Shown: positions 31,905 to 40,818 of the stretch, piece after piece
How positions within the stretch are numbered: position 1 is the stretch's first letter
Layout of the letters: each line of letters opens with the position of its first letter
DNA from: Oscillospiraceae bacterium
GTDB taxonomy: Bacteria; Bacillota; Clostridia; Oscillospirales; Oscillospiraceae
Direction: 5' to 3'
DNA: 64,000 bases
NCBI GenBank assembly: GCA_015067765.1
Contig: SVLV01000006.1
Span: 1 to 64,000 of the forward strand
Program-made: the position numbers and the translations under genes
Notes under the pieces: model-generated
Databases searched by the model: none
What the model was told of the DNA's origin: nothing
The model's input: only the letters and a program-made list of their open reading frames with translations

Positions 31905-31977
31905 CCGGTTTCGTGTTCACCCATTAACAAGCAACGAAAGCTCATGACCCGACACCGGGAGTCATGAGCTTTTCTTA
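31799..31977 (+). promoter_or_regulatory. Transcription attenuator of the ilv operon
   Basis: Four segments fit classical attenuation. Segment 1, CATGATT (31799-31805), can pair with segment 2, GGTCATG (31866-31872), through five Watson-Crick and two G-U pairs. Segment 2 is exactly complementary to segment 3, CATGACC (31943-31949). Segment 3 lies in the left arm of the terminator, AAAGCTCATGAC (31937-31948), which pairs perfectly with segment 4, GTCATGAGCTTT (31961-31972), followed by TCTTATT. A ribosome stalled on the first Ile codons (31812 on) would cover segment 1, free segment 2 to hold segment 3 and let transcription continue. The pairings are seen; the mechanism is inferred. Confidence 0.75.
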
Positions 31978-32024
31978 TTCCCCGGCATACACCATTATAT
32001 TTTATAGAAAGGACAGACCCGCAT

Positions 32025-33656
32025 ATGGCAATGACAGGCGCGCAGATTTTGATGGAAGGATTGCTTCGGGAGAACGTAGACCGCATTTTCGGATATGCCG
32101 GCGCTACGATCTGTGCAGCCGTAGACGTCCTGCGCAGCACTCCTGAGCTTGGCTATACGCTGGTCCGTACCGAGCAGAATGCCGGCCATATGGCTTCCGG
32201 CTATGCACGTGTCACCGGCAAGGTGGGTGTGTGTATGGTCACCTCCGGTCCCGGTGCCACCAATTTGATCACCGGCATTGCCACCGCCTATCTGGACTCC
32301 ATCCCTATGGTTGCCATTACCGGTCAGGTCCCCTCCCATCTTCTGGGCCGCGATATCTTTCAGGAAATTGATATCACCGGCGCTGTGACTCCCTTTATCA
32401 AGCATTCCTATCTGGTGAAGGACGCCGCTCAGCTCCCCCGCATCATCAAGGAGGCCTTCCACATTGCCTCCACCGGCCGTCCCGGCCCGGTACTGATCGA
32501 CATTCCCAGCGACATTCAGGAGCAGGTGGTGGAGGACGTGGTCTTCCCCCAGCAGGTGGAGCTTCGCGGCTACCATCCCAGCGTCCGCGGCAACGACCGT
32601 CAGATCCATCTGGTCGCCACCTCTATCTCTCAGGCGGAGCGGCCTTTGATCTGTGCCGGCGGCGGTGTATTTCTGGCGGACGCCCAGCAGGAACTGCGGC
32701 AGTTTGCTGAAGCCACCGGCATCCCCGTGGTAACCACCATGATGGGCCTTTCCCTTCTGCCCACCGGCCACCCGCTGAACATGGGCATGATCGGATCTTA
32801 CGGCAATGCCTCTGCCAACTATGCACTGGCAAAGTCGGATCTGTTGATTCTCATCGGCTCCCGGGCTGCCGACCGCGCCATCGTCTCCCCGGAGGAGATC
32901 CAGCGGCGGATGCCCTCCATCCACATCGATGTGGACCCCGCCGAGATCGGCAAAAACATGCAGGCAACTGTGCCCCTGGTGGGCAATGTGAAAGTAATCC
33001 TCGGTCAGTTGCTGGAAAAGGAGATTGCTCCCGATTGTCAGATTTGGAGAGAATTGCTGCAGGAAAAACGCAGAGAACAGCTGGCTCGCACCTGGCCTGA
33101 AAAACCGGGCAGCGTGTTCCCCGGCCGCCTCTTCCGTCTGCTGGGTGAACGGTTGGAGAAGGACGCCATCGTCTGTGTAGATGTGGGGCAGAACCAGTTG
33201 TGGGCCTGCCAGCACCTGTATCTGGATGGCGCACGGCTGCTGACCAGCGGCGGCTTGGGCACCATGGGCTACTCCCTGCCGGCCGCTATTGGCGCCAAGC
33301 TGGGTTGTCCGGACCGGCAGACCGTGGTGATCTGCGGTGACGGTTCCTTCCAGATGATGATGAATGAACTGGCCGCCATCCGGGCTGCCGGGTTGCCCAT
33401 CAAAATCGTGATGATCCGAAACGGTGTGCTTGGCCTTGTCCATCAGCTTCAGACCCACGCTCCCTACCACGGAGCATTCGGTGTTCATTTGGAGGGTGAT
33501 CCCGACTTCATCCAATTGGCTGCCGCCTATGGCATCGATACCATCCATGTGGATCAGGAAGAGCAGGTTCCCTCGGCTCTTGACCAGTTGCTGGCCCATC
33601 CCGGCAGCTGCCTGCTGATCGCCGACACGGACAGCAGTTGTCTGACCAGTGATTAA
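32025..33656 (+). CDS. ilvB: Acetolactate synthase large subunit, first copy
   Basis: This ThDP-dependent enzyme condenses pyruvate with pyruvate or 2-ketobutyrate, the first common step to valine, leucine and isoleucine. The 543-residue protein has the catalytic Glu 50 (LVRTEQNAGH), GRPGPVLIDIP, and a ThDP motif starting CGDGS (437-441). The motif ends RN (465-466) instead of the usual NN, and the following LGLVHQLQ replaces the LGMVRQWQ seen in the second copy. It is shorter and clearly diverged from the second copy at 34.2 kb, so the two may differ in substrate preference or feedback control. A small subunit gene follows by 12 bases. Confidence 0.92.
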   Translation: MAMTGAQILMEGLLRENVDRIFGYAGATICAAVDVLRSTPELGYTLVRTEQNAGHMASGYARVTGKVGVCMVTSGPGATNLITGIATAYLDSIPMVAITGQVPSHLLGRDIFQEIDITGAVTPFIKHSYLVKDAAQLPRIIKEAFHIASTGRPGPVLIDIPSDIQEQVVEDVVFPQQVELRGYHPSVRGNDRQIHLVATSISQAERPLICAGGGVFLADAQQELRQFAEATGIPVVTTMMGLSLLPTGHPLNMGMIGSYGNASANYALAKSDLLILIGSRAADRAIVSPEEIQRRMPSIHIDVDPAEIGKNMQATVPLVGNVKVILGQLLEKEIAPDCQIWRELLQEKRREQLARTWPEKPGSVFPGRLFRLLGERLEKDAIVCVDVGQNQLWACQHLYLDGARLLTSGGLGTMGYSLPAAIGAKLGCPDRQTVVICGDGSFQMMMNELAAIRAAGLPIKIVMIRNGVLGLVHQLQTHAPYHGAFGVHLEGDPDFIQLAAAYGIDTIHVDQEEQVPSALDQLLAHPGSCLLIADTDSSCLTSD

Positions 33657-33668
33657 GGGGGTGCCGAT

Positions 33669-34154
33669 ATGAAAAAGACCATTTCCATTCTGGTGGAAAA
33701 CCGGGCGGGTGTCCTCAACCGAATCACCAGTCTCTTCTCCCGCCGCGCTTTTAACATTGAGTCTCTGGCGGTAGGTGTTACCGACGATCCCTCTCTCTCC
33801 CGCATTACTATGATCGTGGACAGCGGCAACAGTGTGGTGGAGCAGGTGGAAAAGCAGCTGCACAAGCTGGTGGAGGTCATCAAGGTCCGCACACTGGACG
33901 AAACTTCCCTGATCGGCCGGGAACTGATGCTCATCAAGGTGGGCGCCACCGCCCGAACCCGGGGCGATATCATGACCATCTGCGAGATCATGGGTGCCCG
34001 GGTCAGCGACATCTCCCCCAGCACCATGACATTGGAACTGTCGGACACCACCGATCGCCTCAATACATTTGAGGATATGCTGCGGCCCTACACCATTCAG
34101 GAAGTAGCCCGCACCGGTGTCATCGCCCTGCAGAAGGGTGCCGGCAAAATTTAA
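33669..34154 (+). CDS. ilvN: Acetolactate synthase small subunit, first copy
   Basis: This 161-residue regulatory subunit carries an N-terminal ACT domain (about 3-76, beginning KKTISILVENRAGVLNRITSLFSRRAFNIESLAVG) and a C-terminal domain (about 85-158) typical of IlvH/IlvN. It activates the large subunit and mediates valine feedback inhibition. The ACT domain keeps the N-x-x-G-V-L-x-R-I effector-loop pattern. It follows the first ilvB copy and is followed by the second pair after 41 bases containing a small hairpin. Confidence 0.95.
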   Translation: MKKTISILVENRAGVLNRITSLFSRRAFNIESLAVGVTDDPSLSRITMIVDSGNSVVEQVEKQLHKLVEVIKVRTLDETSLIGRELMLIKVGATARTRGDIMTICEIMGARVSDISPSTMTLELSDTTDRLNTFEDMLRPYTIQEVARTGVIALQKGAGKI

Positions 34155-34195
34155 CCAATCCCCGGTTTGAAACCGAGTTATAGAGGAGGAATGAC

Positions 34196-35899
34196 ATGAA
34201 GATTCGTGCGACCCAGGCCATCTTTGAATGCCTGCTGGAGCAGGAGGTGGATACCATATTCGGTTATCCCGGTGGTACCATCATCAATGTATACGACGAA
34301 CTCTATCGCTATCAGGATAAGATCCGTCATATCCTGACCGCCCATGAGCAGGGCGCTGCCCACGCGGCCGACGGCTATGCCCGCTCTACCGGCAAGGTGG
34401 GTGTGTGCTTCGCCACCTCCGGTCCCGGTGCCACCAACTTGACCACCGGCATTGCCACCGCCTATCTGGACTCCTCCCCCGTGGTGTTCCTCACCTGTAA
34501 TGTGGCGGAAAACCTGCTGGGCCGTGATGCCTTCCAGGAGGTGGACATCACCGGTATCGCTATGCCGATCACCAAGGCGACCTTCCTGGTCCGTGATCCG
34601 CAGGACATCCCCAATGTGATGCGCCAGGCCTTTGCCGTGGCCGCCGGTGGCCGTCCCGGCCCCGTACTGGTGGATATCCTGAAGAACGCCACCAACTTGG
34701 ACCAGATGATTGACTACGAATTCATCCCCGCTCAGGAGCAGAAGAGCTGCGACAGCATCCGCCGCCTGAATGCCAGCCATGAGCTGCAGGCCCCTCAGGT
34801 GGACCGTCAGGATCTGGATATTCTGCTGGAGATGATCGAAGAGGCCAAGCATCCGCTGCTGATCTGCGGCGGCGGCGTGGTCCGCGCCAAGGCAGACGCG
34901 GAGTTCCGCACCTTTGCTGAGCGGATGGATTCTCCGGTCGCCATCACCCTGATGGGCGGCGGCGGCTTCCCCGGCAACCACCCTCTCACCACCGGCATGA
35001 TCGGTATGCACGGTTCCCGGGCCTCCAATGTGGCTGCCAGCGAGTGTGATCTGCTGATTGCTGTGGGCTGCCGCTTCTCTGATCGCGTGGCGTCTCATCC
35101 TGCATCCTTTGCCAAGCAGGCCAAGATCGTGCAGATCGATATTGACCGCGCCGAGATCGACAAGAACGTGCTGACAGATCATCACATTATCGGTTCTGCC
35201 AAGCAGGTGCTGGCTCTGCTGAATGAGAAGCTGCCCCAGTACGATCACAAGGAGTGGAAGGAATATATTCTCCCCATGCGTTCCCCCTCCACCGCAGCAG
35301 ACAGTCCCACCCTGACCCATCAGCAGATTTTGGACGTTCTGCAGAATCAGATGCCGCAGGATGCTGTGATTGCCACCGATGTGGGCCAGCACCAGATGTG
35401 GGCGATCAAGTACCTGCATTTCACCTATCCCGGTCAGCTGCTGACCAGCGGCGGCTTCGGTACCATGGGCTTTGGTTTGGGTGCCGCCATCGGCGCTCAG
35501 ATGGGCAACCCCGACAAGCGGGTCATCCATGTGACCGGTGATGGCTGCTTCCGCATGAACTGCCACGAGCTGGCCACCGTTCAGCACTATAATCTGCCCA
35601 TTATCAGTATCATCTTCAATAACGGCACCCTGGGCATGGTCCGCCAGTGGCAGTCCCTGATTTATAACCAGCACTTCTCTGCCACCACCATGGATCGCGG
35701 TCCCGATTTTGTGAAACTGGCCGAGGCCTATGGCCTGAAGGGTTATCGCGCCTCCACCCGCCAGGAACTGGAAGCCGTAATGCAGGAAGCCTTCGCCTGC
35801 GGCTGCGGCGCCGTAATCGACTGCACCATCGACATTGATGAGATGGTCAGCCCCATGGTGGCCGCCGGCAAACCCATTACCGAATTTCTGCTTAGTTAA
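34196..35899 (+). CDS. ilvB: Acetolactate synthase large subunit, second copy
   Basis: This 567-residue catalytic subunit has the complete canonical motifs: catalytic Glu 51 (LTAHEQGAAH), the ThDP motif GDG (448-450) to NN (475-476), and LGMVRQWQ right after it. It is the more standard of the two isozymes in this operon. The ATG at 34196 follows GAGGAGG; the ATG at 34191 is out of frame and stops at once. It is followed 12 bases later by its own small subunit gene, so each large subunit has a dedicated partner. Confidence 0.96.
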   Translation: MKIRATQAIFECLLEQEVDTIFGYPGGTIINVYDELYRYQDKIRHILTAHEQGAAHAADGYARSTGKVGVCFATSGPGATNLTTGIATAYLDSSPVVFLTCNVAENLLGRDAFQEVDITGIAMPITKATFLVRDPQDIPNVMRQAFAVAAGGRPGPVLVDILKNATNLDQMIDYEFIPAQEQKSCDSIRRLNASHELQAPQVDRQDLDILLEMIEEAKHPLLICGGGVVRAKADAEFRTFAERMDSPVAITLMGGGGFPGNHPLTTGMIGMHGSRASNVAASECDLLIAVGCRFSDRVASHPASFAKQAKIVQIDIDRAEIDKNVLTDHHIIGSAKQVLALLNEKLPQYDHKEWKEYILPMRSPSTAADSPTLTHQQILDVLQNQMPQDAVIATDVGQHQMWAIKYLHFTYPGQLLTSGGFGTMGFGLGAAIGAQMGNPDKRVIHVTGDGCFRMNCHELATVQHYNLPIISIIFNNGTLGMVRQWQSLIYNQHFSATTMDRGPDFVKLAEAYGLKGYRASTRQELEAVMQEAFACGCGAVIDCTIDIDEMVSPMVAAGKPITEFLLS

Positions 35900-35911
35900 G
35901 GGGGTATCACA

Positions 35912-36478
35912 ATGAAAAAAGAATTTGACACCACCCATAAGCTCTACACTCTTGTGCTGTTGGTGGAGGATATCCCCGGCGTGCTGAGTCAGGTATCCAG
36001 ACTCTTTTCCCGCAAGGGTTACAACATCGAGTCCATCGTCTCCGGCGCCACGGATCGCCCCGGTATCACCCGCATCTCCATTGAACTTCTGGGTAATGAG
36101 CTGACCATCGAGCAGATCGCCGCCCAGTGCCGCAAGCTTCTTCCGGTTCAGGCCGTCAAGATTCTGGACGAGGAGACCTGCATCCGCCGCGAGACCGCCT
36201 TCATCAAGGTCCGCACCGAAAACCGTACCACCCGGGATGAGATCATCCAGCTGGTAAATATTTTCCACGCCAAAGTCATTGATGTGGGCCGCGAGGCACT
36301 GACCATCTATGTGTTTGGCAACCAAAGCAAAGTCAAGGCTCTGATCGACATGCTCTCCGATTTCGGCATTCTGGAGATTGCCAAGACCGGTACCATCGCC
36401 ATCGAGCGGGGCAGCGACACCATTTATGATAACAACAAATTACGGGAGGAATATTATCATGGCAAGAATGTATTATGA
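35912..36478 (+). CDS. ilvN: Acetolactate synthase small subunit, second copy
   Basis: This 188-residue regulatory subunit has an ACT domain (about 10-85) with [28 protein letters not shown] and a C-terminal IlvH-type domain (about 90-165). The typical Asn of the ACT loop (N-R-A/P-G-V-L in the first copy) is Asp-Ile-Pro here, which may alter valine binding. A C-terminal extension of about 25 charged residues overlaps the start of ilvC by 20 bases in another frame, suggesting translational coupling. Confidence 0.94.
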   Translation: MKKEFDTTHKLYTLVLLVEDIPGVLSQVSRLFSRKGYNIESIVSGATDRPGITRISIELLGNELTIEQIAAQCRKLLPVQAVKILDEETCIRRETAFIKVRTENRTTRDEIIQLVNIFHAKVIDVGREALTIYVFGNQSKVKALIDMLSDFGILEIAKTGTIAIERGSDTIYDNNKLREEYYHGKNVL

Positions 36479-37478
36479 GAAGGATTGTGATCTGGGCAAG
36501 CTGGACGGCAAGAAGATCGGCATCATCGGTTACGGCTCTCAGGGTCACGCACATGCTCTGAACCTGAAGGAATCCGGCTGTGATGTCTGCGTTGGCCTGC
36601 GTCCCGGCAGCAAGAACTGGGCCAAGGCCGAGGCCGCCGGCCTGAAGGTCGCCTCCGTGGCCGACACCACCAAGTGGGCCGACATCGTGATGCTGCTGGT
36701 CAACGATGAGGCTCAGGCCGCTGCCTACAAGACCGACATCGGCCCCAATCTGGAACCCGGCATGGCTCTGATGTTCGCCCATGGCTTCAACATCCACTTC
36801 AAGCAGATCGTTCCTCCCTCCTTCGTGGACGTTCTGATGATCGCTCCCAAGGGCCCCGGCCACACCGTCCGTTCCACCTACGTCAACGGCAAGGGCGTTC
36901 CCTGCCTGCTGGCTGTGGAGCAGGATTACACCGGTAAGGCTCACGACATCGGCCTGGCCTATGCTGCCGGTATCGGCGGTGCCCGCGGCGGCGTGATGGA
37001 GACCACCTTCCAGGATGAGACTGAGACCGACCTGTTCGGTGAGCAGGCCGTTCTGTGCGGCGGCGTTGTGGAACTGATGAAGCTGGGCTTCGAGACTCTG
37101 GTGGAAGCCGGCTACGCTCCCGAAAATGCTTACTTTGAGTGCATCCACGAGATGAAGCTGATCATCGACCTGATCAACAAGGGCGGCATCGCCATGATGA
37201 ACTACTCCATCTCCGACACCGCTGAGTACGGTGAGTATATCACCGGCAGCCGCATCCTGCCCCGCGAGGAGACCAAGCGCCGCATGCGCGAGGTTCTGGC
37301 CGATGTTCAGGACGGCGTGTTCGCCGGCAAGTGGATTGCTGAGAACCAGGTGGGCCGCACCTACTTCAACGCCAAGCGCGCCCAGATGGCCAAGCATCCC
37401 ATGGAGATCGTGGGTGCCGAGCTGCGCCGCAACATGCTGTGGGGCGAGGACGACGATCCCGATACCGCTTCCAACTGA
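36459..37478 (+). CDS. ilvC: Ketol-acid reductoisomerase
   Basis: This 339-residue class I (short) enzyme converts acetolactate or acetohydroxybutyrate to the dihydroxy acids using NAD(P)H and Mg2+. It has the [17 protein letters not shown] Rossmann start (about residues 25-41), PKGPGHTVR, and the Mg2+-binding acidic helix [21 protein letters not shown]. In the beta2-alphaB loop the sequence is LRPGSKNW, typical of NADPH-preferring forms. ATG at 36459 follows GGGAGGA; upstream open frame is not conserved. It overlaps the second ilvN. Confidence 0.97.
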   Translation: MARMYYEKDCDLGKLDGKKIGIIGYGSQGHAHALNLKESGCDVCVGLRPGSKNWAKAEAAGLKVASVADTTKWADIVMLLVNDEAQAAAYKTDIGPNLEPGMALMFAHGFNIHFKQIVPPSFVDVLMIAPKGPGHTVRSTYVNGKGVPCLLAVEQDYTGKAHDIGLAYAAGIGGARGGVMETTFQDETETDLFGEQAVLCGGVVELMKLGFETLVEAGYAPENAYFECIHEMKLIIDLINKGGIAMMNYSISDTAEYGEYITGSRILPREETKRRMREVLADVQDGVFAGKWIAENQVGRTYFNAKRAQMAKHPMEIVGAELRRNMLWGEDDDPDTASN

Positions 37479-37499
37479 TCCTGTTTTCCATTTTCTCAC

Positions 37500-37560
37500 A
37501 CCTCTCCGGCTGTGAGCGCGCCGGAGAGCCGCTGCTGCTGCAGCGGCCCTCCGGCCTCCA
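37500..37560 (+). other. GC-rich hairpins between ilvC and ilvD
   Basis: CTCTCCGGC (37502-37510) pairs with GCCGGAGAG (37520-37528), and directly after it CCGCTG (37529-37534) pairs with CAGCGG (37541-37546). No T-run follows, so this is not an intrinsic terminator; an RNA processing site or a block to 3' exonucleases that protects the ilvBNBNC message is more likely. Confidence 0.6.
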
Positions 37561-37587
37561 TTTTACAGAAGCAAGGAGGTCCTCCCT

Positions 37588-39249
37588 ATGAGAAGTGACG
37601 TCATCAAAAGCGGCATCCCCGCCGCTCCCAACCGCTCTTTGCTGTATGCTCTGGGCTATACAAAGGAGGAGCTGTCCCGTCCGATGATCGGCGTGGTCTG
37701 CTCCCACAATGAGATCGTGCCCGGCCATATGAATCTGGATAAGATTGCCGAGGCTGTCAAGGCCGGCATTCGTGCCGCCGGCGGTACTCCCGTGGAATTC
37801 CCGGCCATCGCCGTCTGCGACGGCATTGCCATGGGCCATGTGGGCATGAAGTATTCCCTTGTTACCCGTGATCTGATCGCCGACTCCACGGAGGCCATGG
37901 CTATGGCTCACCAGTTTGACGGTCTGGTCATGATCCCTAACTGCGATAAGAACGTGCCCGGTCTGCTGATGGCCGCCGCGCGTGTCAATATTCCCACCAT
38001 CTTCGTCTCCGGCGGTCCTATGATGGCCGGCACCATGAATGATGGCCGCCGCACCTGCCTGAGCCATATGTTTGAGGCTGTGGGCGCCTACTATGCCGGC
38101 AAGCTGGATCAGTCCGGTCTGCAGGAATATGAGGAGAATGCCTGCCCCACCTGCGGTTCCTGCTCCGGTATGTATACCGCCAACTCCATGAACTGTCTCA
38201 CCGAGGCCATCGGCATGGGTCTGAAAGGCAACGGCACCATTCCTGCTGTCTGGTCCGCCCGTCTGCGTCTGGCCAAGCATGCCGGCATGCAGATCATGGA
38301 TCTGGTGGCCAAAAACATCCGTCCCCGCGATATTATGACAGAGGCTGCCTTCCGCAACGCCGAAACGGTGGATATGGCTCTGGGCTGCTCCACCAATACC
38401 ATGCTGCACCTGCCCGCTATTGCCCACGAGTGCGGCATTGAGCTGAGCTTCGATATGTCCAATGAGATCAGCGATCGGACCCCCAACCTGTGCCATCTGG
38501 CCCCCGCCGGCAGCACCTATATGGAGGATCTGGAGCAGGCCGGCGGTGTCCACGCCGTGATGGCAGAACTGGCCGGTGCCGGTCTGCTGGACACCTCTGT
38601 TCTGACCGTAACCGGTAAGACTTTGGCCGACAATCTGCAGGGCGTGGTAAACCGGGATCCTGAGATGATCCGCCCTGTTACCAATCCCTGGAGCAAGAGC
38701 GGCGGCATCGCCGTTCTGAAGGGCAATCTGGCTCCCGACGGCTGCGTGGTGAAGCAGGCCGCCGTCGCCCCCGAGATGATGCAGCATACCGGTCCCGCCC
38801 GCGTCTTTGACAGCGAGGACGAGGCCATTGCCGCCATCTATGCCGGCAAGATCGTAGCCGGCGACGTGGTGGTCATCCGCTACGAGGGCCCCAAGGGCGG
38901 CCCCGGCATGCGGGAAATGCTCAACCCCACCTCTGCCATCGCAGGCATGGGACTGGACAAGGATGTGGCTCTCATCACCGACGGCCGCTTCTCCGGAGCC
39001 ACCCGCGGTGCCTCCATCGGTCATGTGTCCCCCGAGGCTGCCTCCGGCGGTACCATCGCACTGGTGGAGGAGGGCGATATGATCGCCATCGATATCCCCG
39101 CGCACACCATCTCTCTACAGGTCTCCGATGAGGAGCTGGCCCGCCGCCGTGCCAACTGGATCTGCCCCGAGCCCAAGATCAAGACCGGTTATCTGGCCCG
39201 CTACGCCAAGCTGGTCTCCTCGGCTGACCGGGGTGCTATTCTGGAATAA
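37588..39249 (+). CDS. ilvD: Dihydroxy-acid dehydratase
   Basis: This 553-residue iron-sulfur enzyme dehydrates the dihydroxy acids to the 2-keto acids of valine and isoleucine. The Fe-S ligands are visible in [17 protein letters not shown] and in [19 protein letters not shown], and the C-terminal [23 protein letters not shown] is diagnostic. AAGGAGG lies 8 bases before the ATG. It is the fourth enzymatic step coded in the operon; ilvE and leucine genes are not in this window. Confidence 0.97.
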   Translation: MRSDVIKSGIPAAPNRSLLYALGYTKEELSRPMIGVVCSHNEIVPGHMNLDKIAEAVKAGIRAAGGTPVEFPAIAVCDGIAMGHVGMKYSLVTRDLIADSTEAMAMAHQFDGLVMIPNCDKNVPGLLMAAARVNIPTIFVSGGPMMAGTMNDGRRTCLSHMFEAVGAYYAGKLDQSGLQEYEENACPTCGSCSGMYTANSMNCLTEAIGMGLKGNGTIPAVWSARLRLAKHAGMQIMDLVAKNIRPRDIMTEAAFRNAETVDMALGCSTNTMLHLPAIAHECGIELSFDMSNEISDRTPNLCHLAPAGSTYMEDLEQAGGVHAVMAELAGAGLLDTSVLTVTGKTLADNLQGVVNRDPEMIRPVTNPWSKSGGIAVLKGNLAPDGCVVKQAAVAPEMMQHTGPARVFDSEDEAIAAIYAGKIVAGDVVVIRYEGPKGGPGMREMLNPTSAIAGMGLDKDVALITDGRFSGATRGASIGHVSPEAASGGTIALVEEGDMIAIDIPAHTISLQVSDEELARRRANWICPEPKIKTGYLARYAKLVSSADRGAILE

Positions 39250-39263
39250 GGGAGGAACTCCTT

Positions 39264-40577
39264 ATGTATCGTTTGATTTCCCAGTTGCTGCTCTTCAGCG
39301 ACCTGGGCAAAGACTCCATCCTGGTGCAGCTGGCTCAGGCCCTGCGGGATCTGGAGCAGGACAAGGCCGACCGCTATGAACTGACCGGCCGCATCCATGC
39401 GCAGATCAAGCGTCTTTTGGACCTGAGCACCCGCTGTGGATTTGACAAGAATCTGTGGCACTGCTACCTCACCTGGCTGCTGATGACCAACCACAACTCC
39501 TTCACCCACACCTGCGAGCGCGTGGGTGCCGCTTCCGAGGGCAGCGTCAATCACTTTGCCAAGAATGACTTTGCCGTTTTCCGCAAGCTCTTCGACTATG
39601 ATTTCGGCCCTGCAGAGGAATCCCTGGGTATCGACTGTTTCTCCACTGTCTGCCACTATCAGGCCATCCCCAAGCGGGAGCGCCTCTACAACCGGGACAT
39701 CAGCGCCCAGGTGCAGGCTCTGTGCGCTCAGCTGGAGCAGGCCAAGGATGCCGATGAGATGTTCCAGCTGGTCACCGGCTACTATCGTCAGTATGGCTAC
39801 GGCACCTTCGCCATGAACCGTGCCTTCCGCATCAAGACCGACGAGGACGGCCTGGAATTCCTGCCCATCAGCAACATCGACCGGGTCAAGCTGGACGATA
39901 TGCTGGGTTACGAAAAGCAGAAGATCCAGCTGCGCCAGAACACCGAGGCCTTCCTCAACGGCGCCGCCGCCAACAACGTCCTGCTCTACGGCGATGCCGG
40001 CACCGGCAAGTCCACCAGCGTCAAGGCCCTTATCAATGAGTATTACGATCAGGGTCTGCGGATGATCGAGATCTATAAGCACCAGTTCCACAGCCTCTCC
40101 GCTGTCCTGTCTGAGGTCAAGAACCGCAACTACCGCTTCATCATCTTCATCGACGATCTCTCCTTTGAGGAGAACGAGGTGGAGTACAAGTTCCTGAAGG
40201 CCGTCATCGAAGGCGGCGTGGAGACCCGCCCGGACAACGTGCTGATCTATGCCACCTCTAACCGCCGCCATCTGGTACGGGAGACCTGGAAGGATCACAA
40301 CGACATGGAACACCACGGCGACATCCATCGCTCCGACACCATGGAGGAAAAGCTGTCTCTGGCTGCACGTTTCGGTCTGTCCATCAACTACAATGCGCCC
40401 AATCCCAAGGAGTTCCGGGAGATCGTTCTGTTTTTGGCCAAGCGCCACGGCATCGACATGCCCGAACAGGAGCTGCTGGCTCAGGCCAACACCTGGGAGG
40501 TCCGCCACGGCGGTTTCTCCGGCCGTGTGGCCCAGCAGTTTATCCAGCACCTGCAGACTCTCCAGTCCGGCAACTGA
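39264..40577 (+). CDS. DUF815 family AAA+ ATPase
   Basis: This 437-residue protein has an N-terminal helical region (about 1-190) and an AAA+ domain with Walker A GDAGTGKS (about 246-253) and Walker B FIIFIDDLSF (about 292-301), matching the DUF815 family. The family's role is not established. It starts 14 bases after ilvD behind GGGAGGAAC, so it is almost certainly the last gene of the ilv transcript and ends at the operon terminator. Its link to amino acid synthesis is context only. Confidence 0.85.
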   Translation: MYRLISQLLLFSDLGKDSILVQLAQALRDLEQDKADRYELTGRIHAQIKRLLDLSTRCGFDKNLWHCYLTWLLMTNHNSFTHTCERVGAASEGSVNHFAKNDFAVFRKLFDYDFGPAEESLGIDCFSTVCHYQAIPKRERLYNRDISAQVQALCAQLEQAKDADEMFQLVTGYYRQYGYGTFAMNRAFRIKTDEDGLEFLPISNIDRVKLDDMLGYEKQKIQLRQNTEAFLNGAAANNVLLYGDAGTGKSTSVKALINEYYDQGLRMIEIYKHQFHSLSAVLSEVKNRNYRFIIFIDDLSFEENEVEYKFLKAVIEGGVETRPDNVLIYATSNRRHLVRETWKDHNDMEHHGDIHRSDTMEEKLSLAARFGLSINYNAPNPKEFREIVLFLAKRHGIDMPEQELLAQANTWEVRHGGFSGRVAQQFIQHLQTLQSGN

Positions 40578-40584
40578 CATCTCT

Positions 40585-40620
40585 AAACCATCCCACCCAT
40601 TGGGTGGGATGGTTTTTGTT
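40585..40620 (+). terminator. Terminator of the ilv operon
   Basis: A perfect 14-bp stem, AAACCATCCCACCC (40585-40598) with GGGTGGGATGGTTT (40602-40615), is followed by TTGTTATTT. Confidence 0.92.
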
Positions 40621-40691
40621 ATTTGCTGCGATCGTCTCATTTCATTTTTCTGAAAAATGCTCATTTCGACCGTTTTTCTCCCGAAAACCCC

Positions 40692-40772
40692 TTGCAATCC
40701 CTGCGGGAATGTGCTATATTGTCCACAGTAAGGTATGTTTGCATGGAGTGGGCTGTTCAGTCCGCTCTTTTT
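40692..40772 (+). promoter_or_regulatory. rimP promoter with promoter-proximal terminator-like hairpin
   Basis: TTGCAA (40692-40697), a 17-base spacer and TATATT (40715-40720) place the start near 40727. Only about 20 bases later, GAGTGGGCT (40746-40754) pairs with AGTCCGCTC (40759-40767; seven Watson-Crick and two G-U pairs), followed by TTTTT. This would act as an early terminator or attenuator for the whole rimP-nusA-infB operon. A role in NusA feedback is a possibility. Confidence 0.65.
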
Positions 40773-40818
40773 GTTGGCCAAATTCATTCCCTTAAAATGC
40801 AGAATGTGAGGGCGAAAA

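Noticed and set aside
31672-32024. T-box riboswitch in front of ilvB
   Set aside because: T-boxes are the usual ilv control in Firmicutes, but no AGGGTGGNACCGCG T-box sequence or specifier stem was found; the leader peptide model fits better.
34178-36325. 715-codon minus-strand frame opposite the second ilvB/ilvN pair
   Set aside because: Shadow of two certain genes; no start signals and Gly/His-rich composition.
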